64,000 bases of DNA from Chitinophagales bacterium (GTDB lineage: Bacteria; Bacteroidota; Bacteroidia; Chitinophagales; Chitinophagaceae): assembly GCA_013298665.1 (NCBI GenBank), contig JAAFIK010000001.1:62001-126000 (forward strand), written 5' to 3'. The first letter of the stretch is position 1. Every line of letters starts with the position of its first letter. The notes beneath the pieces were generated by a model that saw only the letters and a list, made by a program, of their open reading frames with translations, was not told the DNA's origin and ran no database searches. Shown piece after piece: positions 49,801 to 59,407 of the stretch. Made by a program: the position numbers and the translations under genes.

Positions 49801-50232
49801 TTATTCGCCGATGCTTACCAGTTCTATATCAAATACCAGTTCCTTACCGGCCAGCATATGATTCGCGTCTAACATAATTACCGACTCCTGTACTTCCAGC
49901 ACCACTACCGGTACGGGACGACCCTGCTGGTCGCTGAGGGTGAGTTGCATACCCGGCTGCAATACCATATCAGCAGGTACATTTTCCTTCGGAAAAGGAA
50001 TGACAGCTTCTTCGCTACGCTCTCCGTAGGCTTCATGCGGAGGAATATTGATGGTTTTCTTATCGCCCACTACCATGCCAGGTATGGCCGTATCAAAACC
50101 TTTGATCATTTGCCCTGCGCCAACCGTAAATGCTAATGGTTCCCGACCGGCAGAAGAATCAAACTGTTCTCCCGTGACTAACTTGCCTGTGTAATGTACC
50201 TTTACCAGGTCGCCGTTTTTTGCTTGCTCCAT
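49801..50232 (-). CDS. FKBP-type peptidyl-prolyl isomerase, SlyD-like
   Basis: A 143-residue isomerase with the FKBP core 'GDLVKVHYTGKLVTGEQFDS', 'GAGQMIKGFDTAIPGM' and an inserted flap ('ERSEEAVIPFPKENVPADM') typical of SlyD, a folding helper. It lacks the metal-binding His-rich tail of E. coli SlyD. It is divergent from the namZ-like gene. Confidence 0.92.
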   Translation of the reverse strand: MEQAKNGDLVKVHYTGKLVTGEQFDSSAGREPLAFTVGAGQMIKGFDTAIPGMVVGDKKTINIPPHEAYGERSEEAVIPFPKENVPADMVLQPGMQLTLSDQQGRPVPVVVLEVQESVIMLDANHMLAGKELVFDIELVSIGE

Positions 50233-50412
50233 GTTGATTTTTTTTGGTAGTGCAAATGGTCAGATGAAAACAGCGTGATCATTTATGGTTTCTGCCCTTT
50301 GCCCTGTTTCGCTGCTTTCCTTGACTGCAAGGTATTACATTCTTCAGACCTTTGGTACCAAATTGACGGGATTTTACCCCTTCCTTTAAAAACTTTTAGT
50401 GAACTTTACCCG

Positions 50413-51666
50413 ATGAAGTTGATCTCCTCTTTTACAGGCGTCTGGCTACTTGTATTATTGGCCTCAGACAGCTTTGCCCAGAACAGTATCCCCGGTGCTG
50501 AACGCATGGATGTTTACCTGCCCCTGCTTAAAGGCAAAAAAGTAGCCGTGTTTGCCAATCCTACCTCCGTGGTGGGTAAGACGCACCTGGTTGATACCCT
50601 TCTGGCATCGGGTATACGCGTGGTAAAGATATTTGGCCCTGAACATGGCTTCCGGGGTGGTGCTGATGCGGGGGAACATGTTAAAGACGCCACGGATACC
50701 CGGACGGGAGTTCCTGTCGTGAGTCTTTACGGCGATCACCGCAAACCCACCCCGGCCGATCTTACAGGTGTGGATGTACTGATATTTGATATCCAGGATG
50801 TAGGTGTACGATTTTACACCTATATCTCCTCGCTCGAATACTTCCTTGAAGCTGCATTGGAAAATCATAAGCCATTACTACTGCTCGATCGCCCCAATCC
50901 TAATGGCTTTTATGTGGATGGACCGGTTCTCGACATGAAGTTTAAAAGTTTTATCGGAATGCGGCCTATACCGATAGTATATGGCATGACCATTGGCGAA
51001 TACGCCATGATGCTGGCAGGCGAAAAATGGCTCTCCCCGGTTGCCAACCAGGTCAATGCGTATAACATTACCACAAAACCCAGCAACGATACACCATTTC
51101 ATTTTCTTGTCATCAAGTGCAAAAATTATGACCACAACAGCCGGTATGTGCTGCCGGTGATGCCCTCACCCAACCTTAAGGAGATGCAAAGCATTTACTG
51201 GTATCCTTCCACCTGTTTTTTTGAGGGTACGGTTTGCAGCGAAGGAAGAGGGACAGACAAACCTTTCCAGTTTTTTGGCCACCCTGCACTACCCAAAAAC
51301 CTGTATGCGTTTACACCCATGCCAAATGCAGGGGCTAAATCCAGCAAATGCTTCGGACAGCAATGCTATGGCTGGAACCTGAGTGGTTCGGTTAGCGAAG
51401 TATTAAAAAAAATTGACGGTAAGATACAGTTGAAATACCTGCTGGATGCGTATAAACTCTTTCCGGGGAAAGACAGTTTTTTCCTCAAATCCAAATCGGG
51501 TAAACCGGAAGACTTCTTCTTCAATAAGCTGGCTGGTAATGCTGCACTGATGACTCAGGTAAAAGCAGGGAGCAGTGAAGCGGATATCCGCAAAACCTGG
51601 ACACCTGCATTGACTAAGTTTAAAAAGACACGCAAAAAATATTTGCTCTATAAGGATTTTGAATAA
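50413..51666 (+). CDS. namZ: DUF1343 / NamZ-family exo-beta-N-acetylmuramidase
   Basis: A 417-residue exported protein from the ATG at 50413 with a signal peptide (about 1-23, ending 'LASDSFAQ'). The DUF1343 marks are 'GKKVAVFANPTSVVGKTHLV', 'FGPEHGFRGGADAG', 'LIFDIQDVGVRFYTYISSLE' and 'LDRPNPNGF'. Members such as NamZ release MurNAc from muropeptide chain ends, so cell-wall recycling is likely. The longer frame starting at 50275 is not used. It is followed after 15 bp by fmt. Confidence 0.85.
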   Translation: MKLISSFTGVWLLVLLASDSFAQNSIPGAERMDVYLPLLKGKKVAVFANPTSVVGKTHLVDTLLASGIRVVKIFGPEHGFRGGADAGEHVKDATDTRTGVPVVSLYGDHRKPTPADLTGVDVLIFDIQDVGVRFYTYISSLEYFLEAALENHKPLLLLDRPNPNGFYVDGPVLDMKFKSFIGMRPIPIVYGMTIGEYAMMLAGEKWLSPVANQVNAYNITTKPSNDTPFHFLVIKCKNYDHNSRYVLPVMPSPNLKEMQSIYWYPSTCFFEGTVCSEGRGTDKPFQFFGHPALPKNLYAFTPMPNAGAKSSKCFGQQCYGWNLSGSVSEVLKKIDGKIQLKYLLDAYKLFPGKDSFFLKSKSGKPEDFFFNKLAGNAALMTQVKAGSSEADIRKTWTPALTKFKKTRKKYLLYKDFE

Positions 51667-51681
51667 ACCGGAGGGAAGAAT

Positions 51682-52653
51682 ATGACAGTACAGGTAAATG
51701 AGATCACCAAAGGCTTACGCATTGTTTTTATGGGTACCCCCGAATTTGCCGCGGCTTCTTTAGACCGCCTCGTGCGTTCGGGGTGTAATGTTGTAGCCGT
51801 GGTAACAGCTCCTGATAAGGCTGCCGGCCGGGGGTTGCAGCTACAGCAGAGTGCGGTAAAGAAATATGCCGTTGAAAAAGGGCTGCCCGTTTTGCAACCT
51901 GAAAAACTACGGGCGCCTGACTTCCTTACTGCGCTACAACAGTTTCACGCCGATCTGCAGGTGGTGGTGGCCTTCCGGATGCTACCCGAAGTTGTCTGGC
52001 AAATGCCACCAATGGGCACGGTTAACCTGCACGGCTCACTCCTGCCGCAATACCGGGGTGCAGCCCCGATCAATTGGGCTGTTATCAACGGAGAAAAGGA
52101 AACAGGAGTAACCACTTTCAAACTCCAGCATGCGATAGATACGGGCGACTTACTGCTCAGTCAACGGATACCGATACCAGGCAATATGACTGCGGGCGAA
52201 CTGCATGATGTGATGAAAGAAGTGGGTGCTGAAGTGCTGGTTCAAACCATAGAGGGTATTGCCAACAATACCATAAAGGCCTTTCCTCAGCAACCACCAG
52301 ACGATACAGTGCTGCGCCATGCCCCCAAGTTATTTACGGCAACCTGCGCAATCAACTGGCATGCCACAACCCATTCAGTATATAACCTTATTCGCGGACT
52401 GTCGCCGTACCCCGCGGCGTTTACCCATCTTGATGGAAAGATGATGAAAATTTATACTGCAGCAACAGGTACGGATAAAGGCGAACCCGGACAGGTTTTT
52501 ACCGACCAGAAAACATTCCTGCGCATCGCGACGGCGGATGGCAGTATTGATATTCTTACGTTGCAAATGGAAGGTAAAAAAAGGATGGCCATTGGAGATT
52601 TCCTGCGCGGTTACCGGTTTATCAACACTGTACTCACCAACCCAGGTGGCTAA
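51682..52653 (+). CDS. fmt: Methionyl-tRNA formyltransferase
   Basis: A 323-residue enzyme that formylates initiator Met-tRNA. N-terminal Rossmann domain with '[17 protein letters not shown]', catalytic Asn/His in '[20 protein letters not shown]' and catalytic Asp in '[12 protein letters not shown]'; C-terminal OB-like domain from about 210. A GGAGG lies 10 nt before the ATG. Its 3' end overlaps the convergent pyrF by 20 bp. Confidence 0.97.
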   Translation: MTVQVNEITKGLRIVFMGTPEFAAASLDRLVRSGCNVVAVVTAPDKAAGRGLQLQQSAVKKYAVEKGLPVLQPEKLRAPDFLTALQQFHADLQVVVAFRMLPEVVWQMPPMGTVNLHGSLLPQYRGAAPINWAVINGEKETGVTTFKLQHAIDTGDLLLSQRIPIPGNMTAGELHDVMKEVGAEVLVQTIEGIANNTIKAFPQQPPDDTVLRHAPKLFTATCAINWHATTHSVYNLIRGLSPYPAAFTHLDGKMMKIYTAATGTDKGEPGQVFTDQKTFLRIATADGSIDILTLQMEGKKRMAIGDFLRGYRFINTVLTNPGG

Positions 52654-53449
52654 GATAGGTTTTCATTTCCTGCTGGTATTGCAATGCAATAGCTCTGGCC
52701 TCGGCAGCAAAATCCTCTTTTTCAGAAGCATAAATAATAGCACGGCTCACGTTTACCAATAACCCGCAATCTGCATTCATGCCGTAATGACTTACTTCCC
52801 GCAGACTACCTCCCTGGAAACCAACACCAGGTACCAGTAAGAAATGATCGGGTACAATTTTCCGGATATTGGCCAACTGGCCGGCCTGTGTGGCACCTGT
52901 CACAAACATGAGGTTGCCGGGTGTACCCCACCCGCTAACGGTGCGTAATACTTTTTCATACAGCATTTCATTACCTGCCGGTTGCAGCTCAAAATCTGCT
53001 GCCCCTTTATTGCTGGTCAGTCCCAGCACAATGGCCCATTTGCCGGGATAATTGAGAAAAGGGCGTACACTATCTTCACCCATATAGGGTGCTACCGTTA
53101 TGCCATCAAAGGCCAGGCGCTCAAAAAAAGCTTTGGCATACTGATCGGAAGTATTTCCGATATCACCCCGCTTGGCATCGGCAATGATGAAACAGTTTTT
53201 CGGAATATAAGCAACTGTACGCTGCATGACAGTCCAGCCTTCTGCACCCATTGCTTCATAAAAAGCAGAATTGATTTTGTAGGATACGCAAAGATCCTGT
53301 GTTGCGTCAATGATGGCTTTGTTAAAGGCAAAAACTGCATCGGGTTCGTGCCGGAGGTACTCAGGAATTTTACCTGTATCAGTATCCAGGCCTACGCAGA
53401 GAAAGGATTGTTTCTGCCTGATTTGTTCAACAAGTGCGTTTCTGTTCAT
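52634..53449 (-). CDS. pyrF: Orotidine 5'-phosphate decarboxylase (type 2)
   Basis: A 271-residue decarboxylase making UMP. The type-2 form shows '[18 protein letters not shown]' and the active-site '[18 protein letters not shown]' with the Asp-Lys-Asp triad, and '[10 protein letters not shown]' near the phosphate site. A perfect TATCTTTG box (53461-53454, minus) ends five bases before the ATG, predicting a leaderless mRNA. The 3' end overlaps fmt by 20 bp. Confidence 0.96.
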   Translation of the reverse strand: MNRNALVEQIRQKQSFLCVGLDTDTGKIPEYLRHEPDAVFAFNKAIIDATQDLCVSYKINSAFYEAMGAEGWTVMQRTVAYIPKNCFIIADAKRGDIGNTSDQYAKAFFERLAFDGITVAPYMGEDSVRPFLNYPGKWAIVLGLTSNKGAADFELQPAGNEMLYEKVLRTVSGWGTPGNLMFVTGATQAGQLANIRKIVPDHFLLVPGVGFQGGSLREVSHYGMNADCGLLVNVSRAIIYASEKEDFAAEARAIALQYQQEMKTYLSHLGW

Positions 53450-53480
53450 GCCGCAAAGATAACCCCGAATATGAAATGGA

Positions 53481-54863
53481 CTAATTTCCGGTAGCGGCGA
53501 GTTTTGAGAGCATCATCGCTTCTATGGTTTCCGTATCCCAAAGGTCTGCTATTCCCGCGGTGGCCATCACTTCCTGCATAATGGCTTCCTGGCGCAGCCC
53601 GTTGCGCAAGGCATCACTGTAACGTATCTGGGGGCTGAAGGTAACCTGTGCATAGGCGGGTATCCATTTATCGGGATGCTTTTGACTGAAGCGGGCTTCT
53701 ATTTTTTTCTGTAGCAAGAAAACGGGGTCAGCCACTTTATCACGCATTTCTATAAAGTTGTTCAGCGCGAGTGTGGCAATGGCATCGGCATCCGGTTTAC
53801 GCAATTGCTGGTAGTCTGTCAGGATAGCCGGCCAGTTGTGCGCGTGGCGGGTAATGAGGCTGTTGAGTATGGCACAGTCTTCAAAACCACAGTTCATCCC
53901 CTGTCCGAAAAAAGGGACAATCGCATGTGCGGCATCACCGATCAGGGCAAAGCGCCCTTCCCTTACCCAGGGAAAACATTTGACCGTAACCAATGATGCT
54001 GTAGGATTGGCAAAAAACTCATCTGCCAGCATCGGCATGAGTGGTACAGTATCGCCAAAAGTTTTTTCGAAAAAAAGGATCACTTTTTCTTTGGTATCAA
54101 GACTGGCGAAAGAGGGTTCTCCATCAAAAGGAAAGAAGAGTGTACAGGTGAAACTGCCATCAGGATTGGGCAGGGCAATCAGCATATAATTACCCCTGGG
54201 CCAGATGTGCAGTGCATTTTTTTCCATCCGGAATGCGCCATTGGGGCCGGGAGGTATATTGAGTTCCTTATAACCAAAATCGATATAGGATTGCTGATAG
54301 TCGAACCTGTCGTGCTGCAATTGGTGTTGCAGCCTTGCCGCAGAAAAAGCCCCGTCTGCACCAAAGATGAGCGCAGGGGTTACCACCACCATATCGCGGG
54401 TCGCCATATTTTCAAAATGAATTTCATTCGTTGTCCAGTTGATGGCGGTACAGCGGTGTTGAAAAACAATACGCACGCCAGCCTGTCCGGCGAGATCCAT
54501 AAGGGTGCAATTGAGTGCAGCCCTGGACACTGAGTTAATGTACTGGCCTTCCTGTCCATATGGCTGGTATGCCGCGGTGCCATCAGCATGGTGTATCTGC
54601 CGCCCGTGCATAGGTATGGCAATGGCTTTGATGGCGGCCATAGCACCTACTTCTTCGAGTGCCCTGATGCCCCTGTCGCTCAACGCAAGATTGATGGAGC
54701 GCCCTGCTGCACCACCGGCAGTACGCATATCATTACGACGTTCGTAAATGGTAACACTGTACCCCTGGCGGGAAAGATAAATAGCCAGGAGGCTGCCAAC
54801 CAACCCGGCGCCGATAATGGCAACCGCTTTGACTGACGCATCGTTTGTTGTCGTATTGTTCAT
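53481..54863 (-). CDS. kmo: Kynurenine 3-monooxygenase
   Basis: A 460-residue FAD enzyme converting kynurenine to 3-hydroxykynurenine. FAD-binding '[20 protein letters not shown]' (about residues 13-32), '[20 protein letters not shown]', '[12 protein letters not shown]' and '[20 protein letters not shown]' (GD motif) match the KMO family. Membrane anchoring at the C-terminus is weak. Start ATG 54863; the longer frame from 54995 runs back over the end of kynU. Last gene of the guaB-RidA-kynU-kmo run, 26 bp after kynU. Confidence 0.95.
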   Translation of the reverse strand: MNNTTTNDASVKAVAIIGAGLVGSLLAIYLSRQGYSVTIYERRNDMRTAGGAAGRSINLALSDRGIRALEEVGAMAAIKAIAIPMHGRQIHHADGTAAYQPYGQEGQYINSVSRAALNCTLMDLAGQAGVRIVFQHRCTAINWTTNEIHFENMATRDMVVVTPALIFGADGAFSAARLQHQLQHDRFDYQQSYIDFGYKELNIPPGPNGAFRMEKNALHIWPRGNYMLIALPNPDGSFTCTLFFPFDGEPSFASLDTKEKVILFFEKTFGDTVPLMPMLADEFFANPTASLVTVKCFPWVREGRFALIGDAAHAIVPFFGQGMNCGFEDCAILNSLITRHAHNWPAILTDYQQLRKPDADAIATLALNNFIEMRDKVADPVFLLQKKIEARFSQKHPDKWIPAYAQVTFSPQIRYSDALRNGLRQEAIMQEVMATAGIADLWDTETIEAMMLSKLAATGN

Positions 54864-54889
54864 GAAAGGATCTGTTGAGTAATTGTTGA

Positions 54890-56167
54890 TCAATTGTCGA
54901 GTACGCTGCTGATGATCTGCCCGAACCGGTAAACATCCGTAAAGCTGTTGTATAGTGGCACAGGTGCTACACGGATAACATTGGGTTCGCGCCAATCGCT
55001 CAGCACGCCCTGCTGTGTAAGGGATTCAAAAATCTCCTTTCCCCGCTGCAGCATCAGCATACTCACCTGGCAACCTCTTTCTGCTGCCGCTCTTGGTGTA
55101 ATGATTTCGATAACGGGCGTCGCGAAGCGGGCATTAACGGCATCCAGCAGGTACATAAGGTAACCACTCAGTAAACGTCCCTTATGCACCAATGCATCTA
55201 TACCCGCTTCATCAAAAATATCTACTGAAGCCAGATGCGCGGCCATGCTGAGTACCGGTGCATTGCTCACCTGCCAGCCCTCGGCTGAGGGTATGGCGCG
55301 GAACCCTTTTTCCATGAGAAAGCGTGTGGCTTTGTCGTGTCCCCACCAACCCGCCAGTCTTGGCAAATCAATATCCGCAATATGACGTTGATGGATAAAT
55401 GCCCCTGCTACTCCTCCGGGGCCGCTGTTGAGGTATTTATAGCTGCACCAGCAGGCAAAGTCGGCTCCCCAGTCGTGGAGATGCAGGGGGACATTACCAG
55501 CGGCATGAGCCAGGTCAAAACCCACAAAGGCTCCGATTTCCCTGGCTGCCGCAGCAATGGCCTGCATATCGAATACCTGGCCACTGTAATAATTCAGTCC
55601 GCCAAACATCACCACCGCTGTCTGATGGCCGTGTGTAGTAATCGTGCTTATGATATCTTCTGTACGCAGGTGATGTTCACCTTCGCGGGGAGCTACTTCA
55701 ATAATGGCATCAGCAGGGTTGTACCCATGGAGCCTCACCTGCGACTCGAGTGCATACTGATCTGACGGGAAAGCCCTGGCTTCACAAATGATTTTATACC
55801 GTTGGTCATCGGGACGGTAAAAGGTTGTCAGCAGCAAGTGGAGGTTGATCGTGAGCTGGTTCATCACCACTACCTCTTCGGGTAATGCACCTACAATCTT
55901 TGCGATTTTTTCCGGGAATAGTTCATGGTAACTGAGCCAGGGTTTGCGGCCATGAAAATGACCTTCAACGCCGAAGTTCGCCCAGTCTTCCAATTCATTG
56001 AGGACATAATCCTGCGTTTTTTTGGGCTGCAATCCCAGCGAATTACCAGTAAAGTAGATACATTCCTGCCCGTTTATCATTGGGATATAGAACCGGTTGC
56101 GGTAACCACAAAGCGGGTCCTTTTCATCCTGTTCGCGGGCAAAACTGGCCGTATTCTCAAATTGCAT
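54890..56167 (-). CDS. kynU: Kynureninase
   Basis: A 425-residue PLP enzyme cleaving 3-hydroxykynurenine to 3-hydroxyanthranilate and alanine. 'IYFTGNSLGLQPKKTQ', 'VVVMNQLTINLHLLLTTFYR', 'FDLAHAAGNVPLHLHDW' and the PLP-lysine motif 'CWCSYKYLNSGPGGVAGAF' are clear. ATG 56167 is chosen; the longer frame to 56272 overlaps the RidA gene. Ten bases separate it from the RidA-family gene upstream. Confidence 0.96.
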   Translation of the reverse strand: MQFENTASFAREQDEKDPLCGYRNRFYIPMINGQECIYFTGNSLGLQPKKTQDYVLNELEDWANFGVEGHFHGRKPWLSYHELFPEKIAKIVGALPEEVVVMNQLTINLHLLLTTFYRPDDQRYKIICEARAFPSDQYALESQVRLHGYNPADAIIEVAPREGEHHLRTEDIISTITTHGHQTAVVMFGGLNYYSGQVFDMQAIAAAAREIGAFVGFDLAHAAGNVPLHLHDWGADFACWCSYKYLNSGPGGVAGAFIHQRHIADIDLPRLAGWWGHDKATRFLMEKGFRAIPSAEGWQVSNAPVLSMAAHLASVDIFDEAGIDALVHKGRLLSGYLMYLLDAVNARFATPVIEIITPRAAAERGCQVSMLMLQRGKEIFESLTQQGVLSDWREPNVIRVAPVPLYNSFTDVYRFGQIISSVLDN

Positions 56168-56177
56168 GTGTATGGGT

Positions 56178-56594
56178 TTAGTCGATTGTGGCAATGACTT
56201 TGAGTTCAATGGCAATCGGGGTAGGCAAACCAACCACTTCAACCGTGGTGCGGCAGGCTTGTACCGTTTCAAAATAACTATTATAAATGGGGTTGTACAC
56301 CGGAAAGTCTTTTTTCATATCCACCAGAAAAACGGTTACGTCCACAATCTTTTCCCAACTGCTTCCACTGGCTTCAAGCACTGCTTTTACATTGGCAAAT
56401 ACGGCATGGCACTCGGCTGCGATATCATAACTCAGGGTTTGACCACCGGTATCAAATACCCGGCCCGGAATGGTATTGTCGATAGGATTGCGTGGCCCGA
56501 TGCCCGACAGAAAAAGCAGGTTACCCACGCGTCTTGAATGGGGATAGGCGCCGAGTGGCTGGGCCGCGCTGGTTGTATGTGTAATGTTGGACAT
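56178..56594 (-). CDS. RidA-family protein, probable 2-aminomuconate deaminase
   Basis: A 138-residue YjgF/RidA-fold protein ('PLGAYPHSRRVGNLLFLSGI', 'YDIAAECHAVFANVKAVLEA', 'TTVEVVGLPTPIAIELKVIA' with the usual Arg near residue 117). Its place directly upstream of kynU and kmo points to the 2-aminomuconate deaminase branch, which degrades 3-hydroxyanthranilate beyond NAD precursors. A general enamine/imine deaminase is the alternative. It lies 29 bp after guaB. Confidence 0.82.
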   Translation of the reverse strand: MSNITHTTSAAQPLGAYPHSRRVGNLLFLSGIGPRNPIDNTIPGRVFDTGGQTLSYDIAAECHAVFANVKAVLEASGSSWEKIVDVTVFLVDMKKDFPVYNPIYNSYFETVQACRTTVEVVGLPTPIAIELKVIATID

Positions 56595-56623
56595 ATTGCG
56601 TATCCTTGTTGCCCCTGCAGCTT

Positions 56624-58114
56624 TTACCGGCTGTAATTGGGCGCTTCTTTGGTAATTTCTATATCATGTGCATGGCTTTCACGCATGCCAGCATTGGTGA
56701 TCTTGATAAAAGTAGCCTGCTGCAGCTCGGCAATGGTTTTGGCGCCGCAATACCCCATACCGGCCCTTAACCCACCGGTAAACTGGTGTACCACTTCGCG
56801 GAGGTGCCCTTTGAAAGCCACACGGCCTTCAATGCCTTCCGGAACAAACTTTTTGATATCATCTTCCACATCCTGAAAATAGCGGTCACTGCTGCCCTGT
56901 GCCATTGCACCAAGCGAACCCATACCCCGGTATTGTTTAAACTTACGGCCTTCGAATATAATGGTTTCACCGGGGCTTTCTTCAGTACCGGCAAATACAT
57001 TACCCATCATCACACAACCGGCACCGGCAGCAAGGGCTTTAACCATATCGCCGGTGTAGCGGATACCACCATCACTGATGATGCCAATATTTTTGCCTTT
57101 CAGCGCGGCGGCAGCTTCCATTACTGCCGTGATCTGCGGTACTCCCGTACCTGCCACGATGCGTGTGGTACAGATAGAGCCTGGCCCTATACCTACTTTA
57201 ACAGCATCGGCACCGGCATCGGCTAAGGCTTTGGCACCGGCACCCGTACCTACGTTACCGGCAATAATCTCCAGCCCTTTAAAGTTCTTACGGATGCTTT
57301 TCAGTGCGTCCATAACACCACGGGTATGGCCATGTGCGCTGTCAAGACAAACCACATCCACACCAAGGTGATGCAGGGCTGCTACCCGGTCAAGTATGTC
57401 GTTGGTGATGCCTACGCCAGCGCCTACCAGTAAGCGGCCAAAACTGTCTTTAGCTGCATTGGGGTGATTGGTTACCTGGAGAATATCGCGATAGGTAATA
57501 AGACCAATGAGTTTACCCTGGCGGTTTACCACGGGTAGTTTTTCGATTTTGTGTTTGCGTAGTATTTTTTCTGCGCCTTTGAGATCGGTACCCTCCGGTG
57601 CGGTGATGAGGTTGGTGCTGGTCATTACCTCGCTAACCAGGCGACGGAGGTTGTCTTCAAAACGGAGATCCCGGTTGGTGAGTATACCTGCCAATTTATT
57701 GTTGGCATCTACAATGGGAATGCCCCCGATTTTATTTTCTTTCATCATCCGCAGGGCATCACCGATGGTGGCATCTTTATGAAGGGTTACGGGATCGATG
57801 ATTAATCCGCTCTCGCTTCGCTTTACCCGTCTTACCTGTTCTGCCTGCTGATCAATAGACATATTTTTGTGCAGGATACCGAGGCCGCCCTCGCGTGCCA
57901 GGGCAATGGCCAATTGTGCTTCTGTAACCGTATCCATCGCGGCGCTGAGCATGGGAACGTTGAGGGTTATTTTTTTGGTAAGCCTGGACGCAATCACCAC
58001 ATCGCGGGGCAGTACCTGCGAATAGGCGGGCTGCAAAAGCACATCATCAAAGGTCAAACCTTCGCCGTAAATTTTTTGGGAATAGACTTTGGTGGGGTTA
58101 ATTATTGTTGCCAT
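56624..58114 (-). CDS. guaB: IMP dehydrogenase
   Basis: A 496-residue enzyme oxidising IMP to XMP, first step to GMP. '[20 protein letters not shown]', two CBS domains (about 95-215), the catalytic Cys loop '[20 protein letters not shown]' and the flap '[19 protein letters not shown]' are all present. ATG 58114 is used. A perfect TACCTTTG box (58125-58118, minus) ends four bases before it, so the mRNA is predicted leaderless. The kynurenine genes follow closely on the same strand and may be read from the same promoter. Confidence 0.97.
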   Translation of the reverse strand: MATIINPTKVYSQKIYGEGLTFDDVLLQPAYSQVLPRDVVIASRLTKKITLNVPMLSAAMDTVTEAQLAIALAREGGLGILHKNMSIDQQAEQVRRVKRSESGLIIDPVTLHKDATIGDALRMMKENKIGGIPIVDANNKLAGILTNRDLRFEDNLRRLVSEVMTSTNLITAPEGTDLKGAEKILRKHKIEKLPVVNRQGKLIGLITYRDILQVTNHPNAAKDSFGRLLVGAGVGITNDILDRVAALHHLGVDVVCLDSAHGHTRGVMDALKSIRKNFKGLEIIAGNVGTGAGAKALADAGADAVKVGIGPGSICTTRIVAGTGVPQITAVMEAAAALKGKNIGIISDGGIRYTGDMVKALAAGAGCVMMGNVFAGTEESPGETIIFEGRKFKQYRGMGSLGAMAQGSSDRYFQDVEDDIKKFVPEGIEGRVAFKGHLREVVHQFTGGLRAGMGYCGAKTIAELQQATFIKITNAGMRESHAHDIEITKEAPNYSR

Positions 58115-58197
58115 GTGCAAAGGTAAGAAGGTTTTCTAAATAATGTACACCATCCGGTAAAGTGGAATGAAAACGCCTGATTTCCCTTTGGGGGTGT

Positions 58198-59298
58198 TTA
58201 TACCAACTGGTAAAGTTTTCCCGGCAATACCCGCACCAGCCCCTGCATTTCAAGCTGCAGGAGGGCGGTGGCTACCGCACTGTTGTTTAACCCGCTCTGA
58301 AAGTGGAGTTCATCTACGGGCAGTGTCGGGTGCTGACTAAGCAGATTTACAATGACGGTTTCGCTTGCACTTAACTCTACAAATAATTTCCGTTGTACTT
58401 GCGGTATTCTGGCGGGTGCGGGTATCCATCCCATACTTTCCAGCAGATCGGCAGTTGTGGTAATGATGCCTGCTTTATTGCTGCGGATCAGGGCATTGCA
58501 GCCTTCGCTTTTAACGTCAGTAGTTTTCCCAGGTACGGCAAACACATCTTTGTTGTAACCATTGGCCAGTGTTGCTGTAATGAGCGACCCGCCCTTAAGA
58601 CCGCTTTCCACCACCACCAGTGCGTCGCACATACCGGCTACGATCCGGTTGCGCCGGGGAAAGTTTTGCCTGTCGGGCGTATGACCACTTTTGAAATCGG
58701 TAAGCAGGCCGCCATTACCGGTCATCTGCCGGGCGAGGGCCTGATTGGCCTGCGGATAAATGCGGTCAAGTCCATGAGCGAGTACGCCAACAGTTGGTGT
58801 CTGGTGTTTGAGTGCGGCACGATGTGCTATGGTATCAATGCCAAACGCAAGTCCGCTGACGATGAGCACATTTTCCTTACTCAGGGCTTCCGTAAGCTGC
58901 TCGGTAAACCATTTGCCGTAACTGGTGTGGCTGCGTGTACCCACAATGGCCACCACACGGCTGGCATTGAGATCGGCATTGCCCCGGTAATAGAGCAGGA
59001 GTGGGCTGTCGCAGCAATGCAGCAGTCGTTGGGGGTAGGCAGGATCAGTGATGAAGAGTGGCGTGATCCGGTATTTTTCGATAAAAGCCATTTCTGCTTC
59101 GGCGCGATCAAAGCCAGTAAACCGCTTGATCTGCCGGGCCCTCGTTTCACCGATGCCTTCAACAGATTCCAATGCACTTCGCTTTGCGGCAAAAACAGCA
59201 AGGGCATCTCCAAAATGATGAATAAGGGCTTTCGCGTGTACGTCGCCAATAGATGGGACAAGTGTCAATGCAATACGGTACAACAAGTCGTTGTTCAT
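58198..59298 (-). CDS. dprA: DNA processing protein DprA
   Basis: A 366-residue protein that loads RecA on incoming single-stranded DNA in transformation. Residues 1-75 are a SAM/HhH-like domain ('ALESVEGIGETRARQIKRF'), then the Rossmann DprA core ('VVAIVGTRSHTSYGKWFTEQ', 'IVSGLAFGIDTIAHRAAL', 'FPRRNRIVAGMCDALVVVES') and a C-terminal winged helix (about 305-366). It lies 83 bp upstream of guaB. Confidence 0.95.
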   Translation of the reverse strand: MNNDLLYRIALTLVPSIGDVHAKALIHHFGDALAVFAAKRSALESVEGIGETRARQIKRFTGFDRAEAEMAFIEKYRITPLFITDPAYPQRLLHCCDSPLLLYYRGNADLNASRVVAIVGTRSHTSYGKWFTEQLTEALSKENVLIVSGLAFGIDTIAHRAALKHQTPTVGVLAHGLDRIYPQANQALARQMTGNGGLLTDFKSGHTPDRQNFPRRNRIVAGMCDALVVVESGLKGGSLITATLANGYNKDVFAVPGKTTDVKSEGCNALIRSNKAGIITTTADLLESMGWIPAPARIPQVQRKLFVELSASETVIVNLLSQHPTLPVDELHFQSGLNNSAVATALLQLEMQGLVRVLPGKLYQLV

Positions 59299-59407
59299 GG
59301 TAGCCGGGGGTTTTCAGGTTCGGGATAAAGGTAAGGTTTTTGCTTATTATGCACCCTGCTTCTCCCGAAAAATTACCGCCGCTTTTTACCCCCCTCAGCA
59401 CATGCGT

